DNA of 64,000 nt from assembly GCF_021129235.1 (NCBI RefSeq), contig NZ_JAJOMA010000013.1, positions 159,557 through 223,556 on the forward strand, written 5' to 3'. The notes under the pieces were generated by a model. It was not told the DNA's origin, ran no database searches, and saw nothing but the letters and a program-made list of their open reading frames with translations. Position 1 is the stretch's first letter. The number at the start of each line of letters is the position of its first letter. The translations under genes and the position numbers were made by a program. Shown here piece by piece: positions 9,022 through 18,700 of this stretch. The DNA is from Kineosporia mesophila. Its GTDB lineage: Bacteria; Actinomycetota; Actinomycetes; Actinomycetales; Kineosporiaceae.

Positions 9022-10070
9022 GCGGGCGGATGTTCAGCAAGAAGACCGAAGAACTCGGCAAACCCGAGGTCGACGAGAACCAGCCGCTGCTTCGCGTTCG
9101 CGACCTGAGCGTCGTGTTCCGCACCCGGGAGGGCTCGGCCCAGGCGGTCAACAAGGTCGATCTCGACCTGGCCCGGGGTCAGACCCTCGCCATCCTGGGT
9201 GAGTCGGGCTCCGGCAAGTCGGTGTCGGCCAAGGCGATCATGGGCATCCTCGACATGCCGCCGGCCGAGATCACGTCCGGGACCATCGAGTTCCGCGGCA
9301 AGGACCTGCTGACCATGCCGGAGAAGGAGCGCCGGCTGTACCGCGGCCAGCGCATCGCGATGGTGTTCCAGGACGCCCTCTCCGCGCTGAACCCGGTCTA
9401 CACGGTCGGCGAGCAGATCGGTGAGCTCTTCCAGGTCCACCGCGGGCTCTCCCGCAAGGACTCGAAGAAGAAGGCCATCGAGATGATGGACCGGGTGCGG
9501 ATCCCGGGCGCCGCCGCGCGCGTCGGCGACTACCCGCACCAGTTCTCCGGCGGTATGCGCCAGCGCATCATGATCGCGATGGCGATCGCGCTGGACCCCG
9601 ACATCATCATCGCGGACGAGCCCACGACCGCCCTGGACGTCACCGTGCAGGCGCAGATCATGGAGCTGCTCGCGGAGATGCGCCGGGAGACCGGTAGCGG
9701 CCTGATCCTGATCACGCACGACCTCGGCGTGGTGGCCGAGACCGCCGACGTGATCAGCGTGATGTACGCCGGGCGCACCGTGGAGCACGGGCCCGCCGTC
9801 GACGTCTTCGCCAACCCGGCCCACCCGTACACGGTGGGCCTGATGGAGTCGATGCCGCGGCTCACCGGGGCCGGCGACCGGCTGTACGCCATCCCCGGCC
9901 TGCCGCCGAGCCTGCTGAACATCCCGGCCGGCTGCCCGTTCGCCCCGCGCTGCCCGCGCGCGGAGGACATCTGCCGCCAGGACCCGCCCCCGCCGGCCGT
10001 TCAGCTCGACGGAATCCGTTACGCCGCTTGCCACTTCGCCGAGGAGGTTGTCTCTCATGGCATCCACTGA
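9018..10070 (+). CDS. Peptide ABC transporter ATP-binding protein, DppD/OppD type
   Basis: This 350-aa cytoplasmic ATPase has Walker A 'GESGSGKS' near residue 60, the signature 'FSGGMRQR' near 175 and Walker B 'IIIADEPT' near 195. The C-terminal oligopeptide-transporter extension has the conserved Cys pattern ('[15 protein letters not shown]' and a later 'ACHF'). That Cys cluster binds an iron-sulfur centre in some Opp/Dpp ATPases; here it is inferred. The GTG start at 9018 overlaps the permease stop. It forms a heterodimer with the next gene product to power import. Confidence 0.93.
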   Translation: MSGRMFSKKTEELGKPEVDENQPLLRVRDLSVVFRTREGSAQAVNKVDLDLARGQTLAILGESGSGKSVSAKAIMGILDMPPAEITSGTIEFRGKDLLTMPEKERRLYRGQRIAMVFQDALSALNPVYTVGEQIGELFQVHRGLSRKDSKKKAIEMMDRVRIPGAAARVGDYPHQFSGGMRQRIMIAMAIALDPDIIIADEPTTALDVTVQAQIMELLAEMRRETGSGLILITHDLGVVAETADVISVMYAGRTVEHGPAVDVFANPAHPYTVGLMESMPRLTGAGDRLYAIPGLPPSLLNIPAGCPFAPRCPRAEDICRQDPPPPAVQLDGIRYAACHFAEEVVSHGIH

Positions 10071-11151
10071 GACCCCGGACCCGTGGGGCGCCGCCCAGGC
10101 CGCCCCGGCCGGCCTCGAGACCGGGTCGCAGCCCTCTCCGGACAGCGACCCGATCCTCGAGGTCAACGGCCTGGTCAAGCACTTCCCGCTGCGCCAGGGC
10201 ATCGTGATCAAGCGTCAGGTCGGTGCCGTGCAGGCCGTCGACGGCGTGAACCTGCAGGTCTACCCGGGCGAGACGATCGGCGTGGTCGGTGAGTCCGGCT
10301 GCGGCAAGTCGACGCTGGCCCGGCTGCTGATCGGCCTGGAGACCCCCACCGGCGGCTCGATCCAGCTGACCGGCCGGGAGATGGTCGGGTCCTCGGGCGC
10401 GAAGCTCAAGGCCATGCGCCGTGACGTGCAGATGATCTTCCAGGACCCGTACACGTCGCTGAACCCCCGCATGACGGTCGGTGACATCATCGCGGAGCCT
10501 CTGGAGATCCACCCGGACGTCGTCCCGAAGAACAAGCGCACCGAGCGGGTGCGTGAGCTGATGTCGCTCGTCGGTCTTGCGCCGGAGCACATCGACCGTT
10601 ACGCGCACCAGTTCTCCGGTGGTCAGCGTCAGCGCATCGGCATCGCCCGCGGCCTGGCCCTGAACCCCAAGCTGCTGATCTGTGACGAGCCGGTGTCCGC
10701 GCTGGACGTCTCGGTGCAGGCGCAGGTGATCAACCTGCTGCAGGACCTGCAGAACCGGCTGGGCATCTCGCTGATCTTCATCGCGCACGACCTGTCCGTG
10801 GTGCGGCACATCTCCCACCGGGTGGCGGTGATGTACCTGGGCCGGATCGTCGAGCTCGGCGAGAAGGAGCAGGTCTACAACAACCCGCAGCACCCGTACA
10901 CCAAGGCGCTGCTCTCGGCCGTGCCGAACCCGGACCCCTCGCAGCGCGGCAAGGGCAACCAGATCGTGCTCGAGGGTGACCCGCCCAGCCCGGCCAACCC
11001 GCCGTCGGGCTGCCGGTTCCGCACCCGTTGCTGGAAGGCGCAGTCCGTCTGCGCCGAGGTGGACCCGGCCCTGGAGGTCACCTCCTCCGGTGCCCAGGCC
11101 GCCTGCCACTTCCCGGGCGAGACGCCCTCCCGTCCCGGAGTGGCTGCCTAG
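10057..11151 (+). CDS. Peptide ABC transporter ATP-binding protein, DppF/OppF type
   Basis: This second ATPase of the system is 364 aa from the ATG at 10057. I prefer that start over the TTG at 10048, because GAGGAGG at 10041-10047 is correctly spaced only for the ATG. It has Walker A 'GESGCGKST', signature '[16 protein letters not shown]', Walker B '[12 protein letters not shown]' and the Opp-type C-terminal Cys region ('[16 protein letters not shown]'). It overlaps the upstream ATPase gene by 14 nt. A very strong terminator directly follows, closing the operon. Confidence 0.93.
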   Translation: MASTETPDPWGAAQAAPAGLETGSQPSPDSDPILEVNGLVKHFPLRQGIVIKRQVGAVQAVDGVNLQVYPGETIGVVGESGCGKSTLARLLIGLETPTGGSIQLTGREMVGSSGAKLKAMRRDVQMIFQDPYTSLNPRMTVGDIIAEPLEIHPDVVPKNKRTERVRELMSLVGLAPEHIDRYAHQFSGGQRQRIGIARGLALNPKLLICDEPVSALDVSVQAQVINLLQDLQNRLGISLIFIAHDLSVVRHISHRVAVMYLGRIVELGEKEQVYNNPQHPYTKALLSAVPNPDPSQRGKGNQIVLEGDPPSPANPPSGCRFRTRCWKAQSVCAEVDPALEVTSSGAQAACHFPGETPSRPGVAA

Positions 11152-11161
11152 AACCGAACCG

Positions 11162-11206
11162 ATGGTGGACGCCCGTGGTCTCCACGGGCGTCCACCATTT
11201 GTTTTG
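11162..11206 (+). terminator. Strong intrinsic terminator of the peptide-transport operon
   Basis: Perfect 17-bp arms (11162-11178 and 11182-11198) surround a TCT loop, followed by TTGTTTT. This is one of the best terminators in the window. It ends 16 bp before mshB, so mshB may have a very short leader. Confidence 0.9.
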
Positions 11207-11221
11207 CACGACAATGGCCCC

Positions 11222-12169
11222 ATGATCGAGAACCCCCGCCGCATCGTGTTCGTGCACGCCCACCCCGACGACGAGACCATCGGGAACGGCGCGACGATGG
11301 CGAAGTACGCGGCGGAGGGCGCCCACGTCACGCTGGTCACCTGCACCCGGGGCGAGCAGGGTGAGGTGATCCCGCCGGATCTGGCGCACCTGGAGGGCGA
11401 CGCCGAGCGGCTGGGTGATCACCGGGTGGCCGAGCTGGCGGCCGCGATGACGGCTCTGGGCGTGCCCGACCACCGTTTCCTGGGTGACCCCACGACTCCC
11501 GGGCGACCCGCCGGGGTGACCAGGTCGTCCTCAAGCACTGCTTATGCCGACTCGGGCATGGCCTACGACCACGACGGCGGGGTGGTGCCCTCCCCGAACC
11601 CGCCCGCCGGGGCGTTCGTGCTGGCGGGCACCGAGGAACCGGCCGGGCACCTGGCGGCACTGCTGCGGGGGGTGCGGCCCCAGGTCGTGGTGACCTACGA
11701 ACCCGGCGGCGGCTACGGACACCCCGACCATGTGCATGCCCACCTGGTGACGATGCGCGGCGTCGAGCTCGCGGCCCTGGAGGGACCGGAGGGTGAACCG
11801 GGATGGGCGGTGCCGAAGGTCTACTGGACCGTTCAGCCCGAGTCGCTCGCCCGCGAGGTCCTGCGGACGCTGAAGGAGAGTCTGGGCGAGGCCTACTCCG
11901 GTATCGATCCGGAGGGCCGTCTGCCCAGCCTGGTGGTGCCCGACGGCCAGGTCACGGCCGCGATCGACGCCCGGGCCTTCGCCGGGGCCAAGGCCCGGGC
12001 CCTGCGTGCGCACGCCACCCAGGCCGTGGTCGACCCCAGCGAGGTGTGGTTCGCGCTGAGCAACCACGTCGCCCAGCCGCTGCCGTCGATGGAGTTCTAC
12101 CGGCTGGTGCGCGGAGTGCCCGGTGGAACGGTGGACGAACTGGGCCGGGAGACCGGCCTCTTCGGATAG
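11222..12169 (+). CDS. mshB: MshB, GlcNAc-Ins deacetylase of mycothiol biosynthesis
   Basis: This 315-aa LmbE/PIG-L-family metal-dependent deacetylase starts at ATG 11222. The zinc motif 'HAHPDDE' is at residues 12-18 (metal ligands His14 and Asp17 by family analogy), and the second His motif 'YGHPDHVHAH' lies near residue 165. The size and the C-terminal 'SNHVAQPLPSMEFYRLV' fit MshB better than the paralogous conjugate amidase Mca. MshB removes acetate from GlcNAc-myo-inositol to give GlcN-Ins, a step toward mycothiol, the main low-molecular-weight thiol of actinobacteria. Mca-like activity cannot be fully excluded from sequence. Confidence 0.88.
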   Translation: MIENPRRIVFVHAHPDDETIGNGATMAKYAAEGAHVTLVTCTRGEQGEVIPPDLAHLEGDAERLGDHRVAELAAAMTALGVPDHRFLGDPTTPGRPAGVTRSSSSTAYADSGMAYDHDGGVVPSPNPPAGAFVLAGTEEPAGHLAALLRGVRPQVVVTYEPGGGYGHPDHVHAHLVTMRGVELAALEGPEGEPGWAVPKVYWTVQPESLAREVLRTLKESLGEAYSGIDPEGRLPSLVVPDGQVTAAIDARAFAGAKARALRAHATQAVVDPSEVWFALSNHVAQPLPSMEFYRLVRGVPGGTVDELGRETGLFG

Positions 12170-12305
12170 ACGCGTAGTCACCGGATCGGCGAAACGCCCG
12201 GATTGCTCGTCGGCCGGGCGGGTGTTTGGTCACGCAGGGTCTCCGTTTTCGCGGCTCCACGGTGTCTTCTGGTTACCGAAGACGACTTGGGAGGACGGTT
12301 CGGCG

Positions 12306-14162
12306 ATGCGCGGACAGATGCTGGACGACGTCGGCCGCCTGCGGGCCCGGGGGCAGCGCCGGCGCCTGACGCGGCTCCTCGTGCTCGGTCTGGTGGTGGC
12401 GGCCTGGTGCTGGGGCCGGTACCTGGGCGGTGCCGGGATGCTGCCCACCCTGCCGTCGGTGGACCCGTTCCTGCTGACCGTCGTGATCTTCTTCGTGCTG
12501 ATGCTGGGCACCACCCTCGGCAGTCTGGTGATCGCCGGCCGCTCGCCGCACGTGCTGTACCGGCCCGAGCAGATCGACGTGCGGATCGACGACGTGAAGG
12601 GGCTGGCCCCGGTCGCCGAGGATGTGCGCCGATCGCTGGAGCTGTTCCGCTCGGCGCTGACCTTCCGCACGAAGATGGGCGGAACAGCGCGTCGGGGAAT
12701 TCTTTTCGAGGGGTCGCCGGGTACCGGCAAGACTCACATGGCCAAGGCGATGGCCGCCGAGGCGGGGGTGCCGTTCCTGTTCGTCTCCGCCACCGCGTTC
12801 CAGTCGATGTACTACGGTGCCACGGGCCGCAAGATCCGCTCGTACTTCAAGGAACTGCGGAGGACCGCGCGGCGGGAGGGCGGCGCGATCGCCTTCATCG
12901 AGGAGATCGACGCCATCGGAATGGCCCGCTCGGGGGTGAGCACCGCGATGACGACGACGGCCTCGTCCACCCTGGAATGCGGCGGGCTCACCGGTCTGGC
13001 CATGACCTCCCCGGCCGCGACCACCCAGGTGAACCGGATGGTCAGCGGTGACCCGGGGGCCACCGTCAACGAGCTGCTCGTGCAGATGCAGTCGTTCGAC
13101 GAGCTCACCACCACGCAGCGCGCGATCAGCCGGGTGGTGGACAAGGTCAACCTGATGCTGCCCGAGAACCGCCAGATCCCGCGCCCCCGGCCGGAACCCG
13201 TCAACGTGCTGGTGATCGCGGCGACCAACCGGGCCGACGCGCTCGACCCGGCCCTGCTGCGCCCGGGCCGCTTCGACCGGAAGATGACGTTCGGGCTGCC
13301 CGACAAGGCCGGCCGGCGTGAGCTGATCGACCACTTCCTGGCGCGCAAGTCGCACGAGAGCGAACTGGCGGACGAGGAGTACCGCGACGCCCTGGCCGGG
13401 GTGACGCAGGGGTACAGCCCGGTCCAGATCGAGCACCTGCTGGACGAGGCCCTGGTGAACGCGGTGCGCCGCGGCGCCGCCGGGATGTCGTGGAGCGACG
13501 TCGAGCAGGCCCGGCTGGTCACCGAGGTCGGCCTCGGCCAGCCGGTGGGCTACACCGACCACGAGATCGCCCTGATCGCCACGCACGAGGCCGGGCACGC
13601 GGTGGCCGCCTGGCTGCTCGCCCCGCAGCGCCGGCTGGAGATCCTCACCATCGTCAAGCGGGCCGGTTCCCTGGGTCTGCTGGCCCACGGCGACCGCGAC
13701 GACGTGTACACCCGCTCGAAGTCCGAGCTGGGTGCGCTGATCTCGATCGCGTTCGGCGGGCAGGTGGCGGAGGAACTGTTCTTCGGCGACGTGTCCACGG
13801 GCCCGGGCGGCGACCTGGTCTACGCCACCACCGTCGCGGCGCAGATGATCGGCGCGGCGGGGATGGGCGGCACCCTGATCTCCTTCGCCGCGGCCCCCGG
13901 AAATGCTCTCGGTGGCGGCGATCTCGTCTCCCGGGTGATGAGTGACGGGGAGGGGCGCCGGATGATGGAAGAACTGCTGGCCGCCCGCAAGGAGGTCACC
14001 CGGGCATTGCTGGAGAGCAACCGGCACCTGGTCGAGGCCCTGCGTGACGCCCTGCTGGAGCGGCACGAGCTGATCGGCGGCGAGATCGACCGGGTGCTGC
14101 GGGAGGCCGGCGGCCGGTACGCGGTGGACCTGCGGGACGGGCGGAACAGCATCATCGCCTAG
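12306..14162 (+). CDS. FtsH-like membrane AAA+ ATPase / M41 zinc protease with enlarged ATPase insert
   Basis: This is a 618-aa protein from ATG 12306. Two membrane spans (about residues 27-47 and 57-78) are separated by a very short loop, unlike the large periplasmic domain of housekeeping FtsH. The AAA domain has Walker A 'GSPGTGKTH' near 137, Walker B written 'FIEEIDAIG' (FtsH usually has 'FIDEIDAVG') near 197, and second-region-of-homology arginines in 'LLRPGRFDRK' near 318. About 107 residues separate Walker B from 'ATNRAD', against roughly 50 in FtsH, so about 55-60 extra residues are inserted. The protease motif HEAGH is at 427-431 and a third-ligand-type Asp is in 'GPGGDLVYA' near 501. 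It is probably an active quality-control protease paralogue; its substrates are unknown. Confidence 0.8.
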   Translation: MRGQMLDDVGRLRARGQRRRLTRLLVLGLVVAAWCWGRYLGGAGMLPTLPSVDPFLLTVVIFFVLMLGTTLGSLVIAGRSPHVLYRPEQIDVRIDDVKGLAPVAEDVRRSLELFRSALTFRTKMGGTARRGILFEGSPGTGKTHMAKAMAAEAGVPFLFVSATAFQSMYYGATGRKIRSYFKELRRTARREGGAIAFIEEIDAIGMARSGVSTAMTTTASSTLECGGLTGLAMTSPAATTQVNRMVSGDPGATVNELLVQMQSFDELTTTQRAISRVVDKVNLMLPENRQIPRPRPEPVNVLVIAATNRADALDPALLRPGRFDRKMTFGLPDKAGRRELIDHFLARKSHESELADEEYRDALAGVTQGYSPVQIEHLLDEALVNAVRRGAAGMSWSDVEQARLVTEVGLGQPVGYTDHEIALIATHEAGHAVAAWLLAPQRRLEILTIVKRAGSLGLLAHGDRDDVYTRSKSELGALISIAFGGQVAEELFFGDVSTGPGGDLVYATTVAAQMIGAAGMGGTLISFAAAPGNALGGGDLVSRVMSDGEGRRMMEELLAARKEVTRALLESNRHLVEALRDALLERHELIGGEIDRVLREAGGRYAVDLRDGRNSIIA

Positions 14163-14213
14163 CGCGGTGGACACGAAGGTCGGCCGCCCACCACATGACT
14201 CCAAGACCTCCTT

Positions 14214-14296
14214 CGTGATCATGCAAAACCTCCCCGGCGTTCTAGAACTCTGACTTGGAGAGTTCTAGAACTCCGGGGAGGTTTTGCATGATCACG
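14214..14296. repeat. Dispersed palindromic repeat, copy 1 (long type)
   Basis: Two 38-nt arms (14214-14251 and 14259-14296) pair with one mismatch around a 7-nt loop. The outer 23 nt (CGTGATCATGCAAAACCTCC then CCG) are shared with copies at 27895, 45936 and 53638. The inner part carries AGTTCTAGAACT, itself a palindrome. It lies 52 bp after the FtsH-like gene and 40 bp before the flavin reductase. It could act as a terminator, but its recurrence points to a REP-like family. Confidence 0.9.
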
Positions 14297-14336
14297 GCAA
14301 GTCTTTTGGGTTTTGGGTGGCTCCTAAGCTGGGGGC

Positions 14337-14822
14337 ATGGTTGTTGATCAGGGCACGTTCCGGCGGGCGGTGGGGCGTTTCGCCACCGGCATCTGTGTGG
14401 TCACGAGTCTGGAGGGGCGCTTCGACCACGCGATGACCGTGAACTCGTTCACCTCGGTGTCGATCGACCCGGCGCTGGTGCTGGTGTGCGTGGAGAAGGA
14501 ATCGCGGTTCCACGACGCGGTGGTGGACGCCGGGGTGTGGGGGGTCAGCGTTCTGGGGCCCGAACAGCGGCCGGTGGCCACCTGGCTGGCCAACCGGGGG
14601 CGTCCTCTGATCGGGCAGCTCGACCGGGCCCCGCACCACCGCGGGCCGGAGACCGGGGTGGCTCTGCTCGACGAGGCGGTGGCGACCCTGGAGTGCCGCA
14701 CCACCGACGTGCACTCCGCCGGTGACCACAGCATCCTGGTGGCCGAGGTGGTGGGGGCCCGGGTTCCCGACGACGGTGCGGGGGCCCTGCTCTATCACCG
14801 GGCGGCGTACACCCGGATCTGA
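14337..14822 (+). CDS. Flavin reductase-domain protein (FMN-binding split barrel)
   Basis: This 161-aa protein spans one flavin-reductase-like domain. It starts 'FRRAVGRFATGICVVTS', continues with the 'HAMTVNSFTSVSIDPALVLVCV' core, and has 'FGVSVL'-type and 'LECRTTDVHSAGDHSILVAEV' segments typical of the family. Such proteins supply reduced FMN or FAD to a partner monooxygenase, or act as small flavoenzymes. No partner oxygenase is adjacent. The upstream region contains palindromic copy 1, so any promoter must lie in the 40 bp after it or the transcript reads through the palindrome. Confidence 0.82.
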   Translation: MVVDQGTFRRAVGRFATGICVVTSLEGRFDHAMTVNSFTSVSIDPALVLVCVEKESRFHDAVVDAGVWGVSVLGPEQRPVATWLANRGRPLIGQLDRAPHHRGPETGVALLDEAVATLECRTTDVHSAGDHSILVAEVVGARVPDDGAGALLYHRAAYTRI

Positions 14823-15201
14823 CCCGTTCGCGCTCGCCACCGATCGGCATCGTTGCAGATCGCGGCGTTTCGGTGGGTTCACAGGTGAAGGCCGGCTTCT
14901 ACGGCACCCGGTACCGGGGTGTCACCGCGGGCCGGAGCGAGCGGAGCAACTACCGCACCCCTGAAACGGTCTACGACGACTCGGCCGGGTGCGTGTCACG
15001 GGGCGCCGGCGCGGGTTTCAATGTCCCGGTCAGTCGTACGTTCCGCCGGCAACGCGGAGGACCGGGTGATCCACGGTCCGGAGCTGAAACCCTCGGACGA
15101 CGAGGAACCGGACGGGGACGCCCCACCCGGCGACCGTGGTGGGTGGGACGACAGCGCCGACCGACCACGACGTCCACCATTGGCTCGATGCCTGAAAAGG
15201 G
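14823..15201. other. Intergenic region between flavin reductase and response regulator, no gene seen
   Basis: These 379 bp lie between two convergent genes. Translations in all frames are rich in Arg/Gly/Pro and resemble no family. A short near-palindrome sits around 14909-14925 (CACCCGGTACCGGGGTG), but I found no clear terminator or promoter. Confidence 0.4.
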
Positions 15202-15582
15202 TTACCAGGAATCGAAAGTGGGGACGATTGCCTCGTCGATCGCGCGCAGCAGCGCGGAGGCGATGAACGGCTTGGTGAGGTAGCTCGCGCCCATCGCCCG
15301 GCCGGCGGCGATCTCGTCGTCGAGGACCCGCGCGGAGAGGAAGATGGCCGGCAGGTTGTCGCTGCCCCCCATCGCCCGCAGGTGCACGAGCAGCTCCATG
15401 CCGCTCATCTCGGGCATCGTGACGTCGAGGATCGCGACGTCGGGCCGGCCCCTCTCGGTCACGGCCTGCAGGGCGGTCTTCGCCGAGGTCGTACCGATCA
15501 CCCGGTGCCCGTTGGACTGCAACCGGAACGTCACGATGCGAACGGTGTCCGGATCGTCGTCCACCACCAGAACCCGGGCCAT
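15202..15582 (-). CDS. Single-domain response regulator (CheY-like receiver)
   Basis: This 126-aa protein is only a receiver domain. It has the acidic pair in 'VLVVDDDPDTV', phospho-acceptor Asp in 'VAILDVTMPEMSG', Thr/Ser in 'IFLSARV' and the Lys in 'YLTKPF'. It has no output domain, so it must act by protein contact or as a phosphorelay intermediate. The ATG at 15582 is divergent from the large hybrid kinase with 148 bp between them. That kinase, which also has no DNA-binding output, is its most likely partner. The longer upstream frame is rejected as it runs antisense into the kinase. Confidence 0.88.
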   Translation of the reverse strand: MARVLVVDDDPDTVRIVTFRLQSNGHRVIGTTSAKTALQAVTERGRPDVAILDVTMPEMSGMELLVHLRAMGGSDNLPAIFLSARVLDDEIAAGRAMGASYLTKPFIASALLRAIDEAIVPTFDSW

Positions 15583-15730
15583 AACACGCCACCTCAACCG
15601 TAGGAGCACACCTCGTCCGGGGGAGATTGTCGACGCCCGGTGCGCGGATCTTGAGAAACAGTCCGCGGTCGCGGGCCGGCTCTTGAGGAAGTGGCGCCGA
15701 TCGCTACACCCGGGGCGCCGGGGTGTCGAA

Positions 15731-18700
15731 ATGCCGTGGGTGACCCTCGCGACCAACCCGGTCCGGCCTGCCCGGGACCGGCCCGGCCAGCCCGGACAGC
15801 TGCGGTTCGTCGGCGGGCTCCTCCTCCTCGCCGTGCTCGTCGTGGTGCCCACCGTGGCGGCCGTGATCGCCTACGACCGGATGGTGCGGTCGAACGCCGA
15901 GCGGGAGATGCGCAACACCGCCGATCTGGCCGACGTGTTCCTGCAGGACCAGAACGCCGGGCTGACCACCCTGATCCAGTCGGTGGCGCAGGACAACGGG
16001 ATCGCGGACGTGCTGTCCGGCCGGGACACCTCCGCCATCTCCGTCGCGAGGACCGCGACCGTGCTGCGCACGCTCCTGGCGGCCGGGGGCGACCCGGTGC
16101 GTTCCGTGGCCCTGCTGGACGCCGACGGCACGGTGGTGACCGACCTGCCCGATCTGGTGCCGGACGGCTACGACCTGAAGGCGCAGGCCGGGGTGCCGGA
16201 CTTCACCGGAACCGGGACGTACGCGGTCTCCTCGGTCTACCGCAGTCCGGTCTTCCACACCGACGTCACCGCGATCACCGTGCCGATGCGCGACAACGGG
16301 TCCTCGGTCGTCGGATACCTGCGGATGGTGCGCGATCTCACCGGGGTGCAGCACTACGTAGACACGTACGCGCAGGGCCGGGGTATCCGGATGAGCGTGC
16401 TCGACGCCTCCGGCCAGCTGGTGGCCGACAGTGACGGCGCCGCCCCCGAGACGCTCTCCCCGGCCGCGCGCCGGGCCCGGGGCCGGACCGTGCTGGCCGG
16501 TAACGGGCACATCGTGGGGGCCAGCTCGTCGGGCCTGCCCGCGAACGGGATGTCGGTGGACGGGACCTCGGTGGACGGCTGGCGGGTGGTGTCCCAGGAG
16601 TCCGAGACTTCCGCCCTGCGGCCCGCGATGTTCTTCCGCGCGGTGGCCCTGGGCACGGCGGCCCTGATCCTGCTCGGGGTGATCGGCGTGGCGGTCCTGC
16701 GCCGCCGCGCGCTGCGGGCCGCGCTGCTGGCCACCCGCTCGCTGTCGGAGAACCAGCGCCGCCTGCGCGACCTGGCCAACTCCTCGCCCGGGGTGCTGCT
16801 GCGCCTGGACCGGGACGGCCTCGTGGACTTCTGCTCGGTCGCGGCCGAGCAACTGCTCGGCATCCCCGGGGACGATCTGGTCGGCCGCGAGCTGGCGCCG
16901 TTCCTGGTGGCCGAGAGCGAGCCGGACACCTCCGCCCGGCTCGAGACCCTCATCAGCACCGGCGAGCAGCAGGTGTTCCTGGCCCGGACCCGCGGACCCG
17001 GCGGCACCCGGCGCATCGTGGAGTGCAACTTCCGGGTGCGCATCGAGGCCGACCTGGAGATCTGGGGCTCCCTCCAGGACGTCACCGACCGGCTCAGCGC
17101 CCGCGACCAGGTCGAGCAGCTCTTCCAGCTCTCCACCGACTTCATGGCCGTGGCCGACTTCAGCGGCCGTCTGGTGCAGACCAATCCGGTCTGGTCCGCG
17201 TCCCTGGGGATGAGCCCGGACCAGTTGCTGGGCCTGCGGTTCGAGGAGGCATTCCCCAGCGGCGACGAGTCGGACCAGCGGCGGGTGGCCGAGCAACTCG
17301 CCCGGCTGGTCACCGACCCGGGGGTGGCCACGTTCGAGAACCGTTTCGTGCGGGAGGGAGTGGTGCGCACACTGCTGTGGACCGTGGCCTCCGACCCGGA
17401 CCGCCGGCTGATCTACGCGGTCGGGCGCGACATCACCTCGCAGAAGGAACTGCAGAACGCGCTGTCCGAGACCCGCGACCAGGCGGTCGAGGCGTCCCGG
17501 CTGAAGTCCGAGTTCGTGGCCACCATGAGCCACGAGATCCGGACCCCGATGAACGGCGTGATCGGCCTGACCGACCTGCTGCTCGGCACCCCGCTGACCG
17601 AGACCCAGCGCCGCTACGTGGAGGGCGTGCGCACGGCCGGGGACGCCCTGCTGACCGTCATCAACGACATCCTCGACTTCTCCAAGATCGAGGCCGGGCG
17701 GCTGATGCTCGACCGCGTCGACTTCCGGCTGGAGGACGTGGTCGACGACGTGGTCACGCTGGTGCGGCAGAACGCCTCGGCCAAGGGCCTGGAGCTCGCC
17801 GTCGACTACGAGACCGGGGTGCCCTTCGCCCTCAGCGGGGATCCCGGCCGGCTCCGCCAGATCCTGCTCAACCTTACCCATAACGCGGTGAAATTCACCG
17901 ATCACGGCGGGGTCTCGATCTCTGTCACGCCGGGCCGGCTCTCTTCGGACGGTCAGGTCGCGGTGAACTTCGCCGTCACCGACACCGGCATCGGGATTGA
18001 GCCGGCCCGTCTGGACCTGCTCTTCGAACCGTTCCGGCAGGCGGACGAGGGCACCAGCCGGGCCTACGGCGGCACCGGTCTGGGCCTGTCGATCAGCCGT
18101 CGCCTGGCCGACCTGATGGGCGGCACGATCCGTGCCACCAGCCGACCCGGCCAGGGCGCCACGTTCGTCGCCGAACTGATGTTCGCCCCGGCCGACAACT
18201 GGGGCCGTTCGGTGCGGGGCCGCGACGCGCGCGGCCTGGCCGTGCTGATCGTCGACGACAACGAGGTCAACCGCCTGGTCATGCAGACCCAGCTGACCCG
18301 CTGGGGCATGCGCCCGGTCGCCGCCGGTTCCGCCGACGAGGCGATGGACCTGCTGACCAACCGCTCGGCCCCGGCCGGTGGCTACGACCTGGCCGTGATC
18401 GACATGCACATGCCCGAGCGCGACGGCCTGGCGCTGATCGAGCAGATCCGCCAGGTGCCCGCGCTCGCGAACCTTCCGGTGATCGGCGTCGGTTCGGGTG
18501 ACGAGGTCGCCGACGAGACGGTGGCCCGCCAGATCAGTGCCTACCTCACCAAGCCGGTGCGGCAGTCCGACCTGTTCGGCGCCCTGACCCGGGTGACCCT
18601 GACGGTGGGCGAGCCGGCTCCCGGCGTCGCGGCACCCGTCGCCGACCACGAACCGGTCGTCGCCGAACCCGCACCGGAGCCGGAATCCCCGGCGCGGGAA

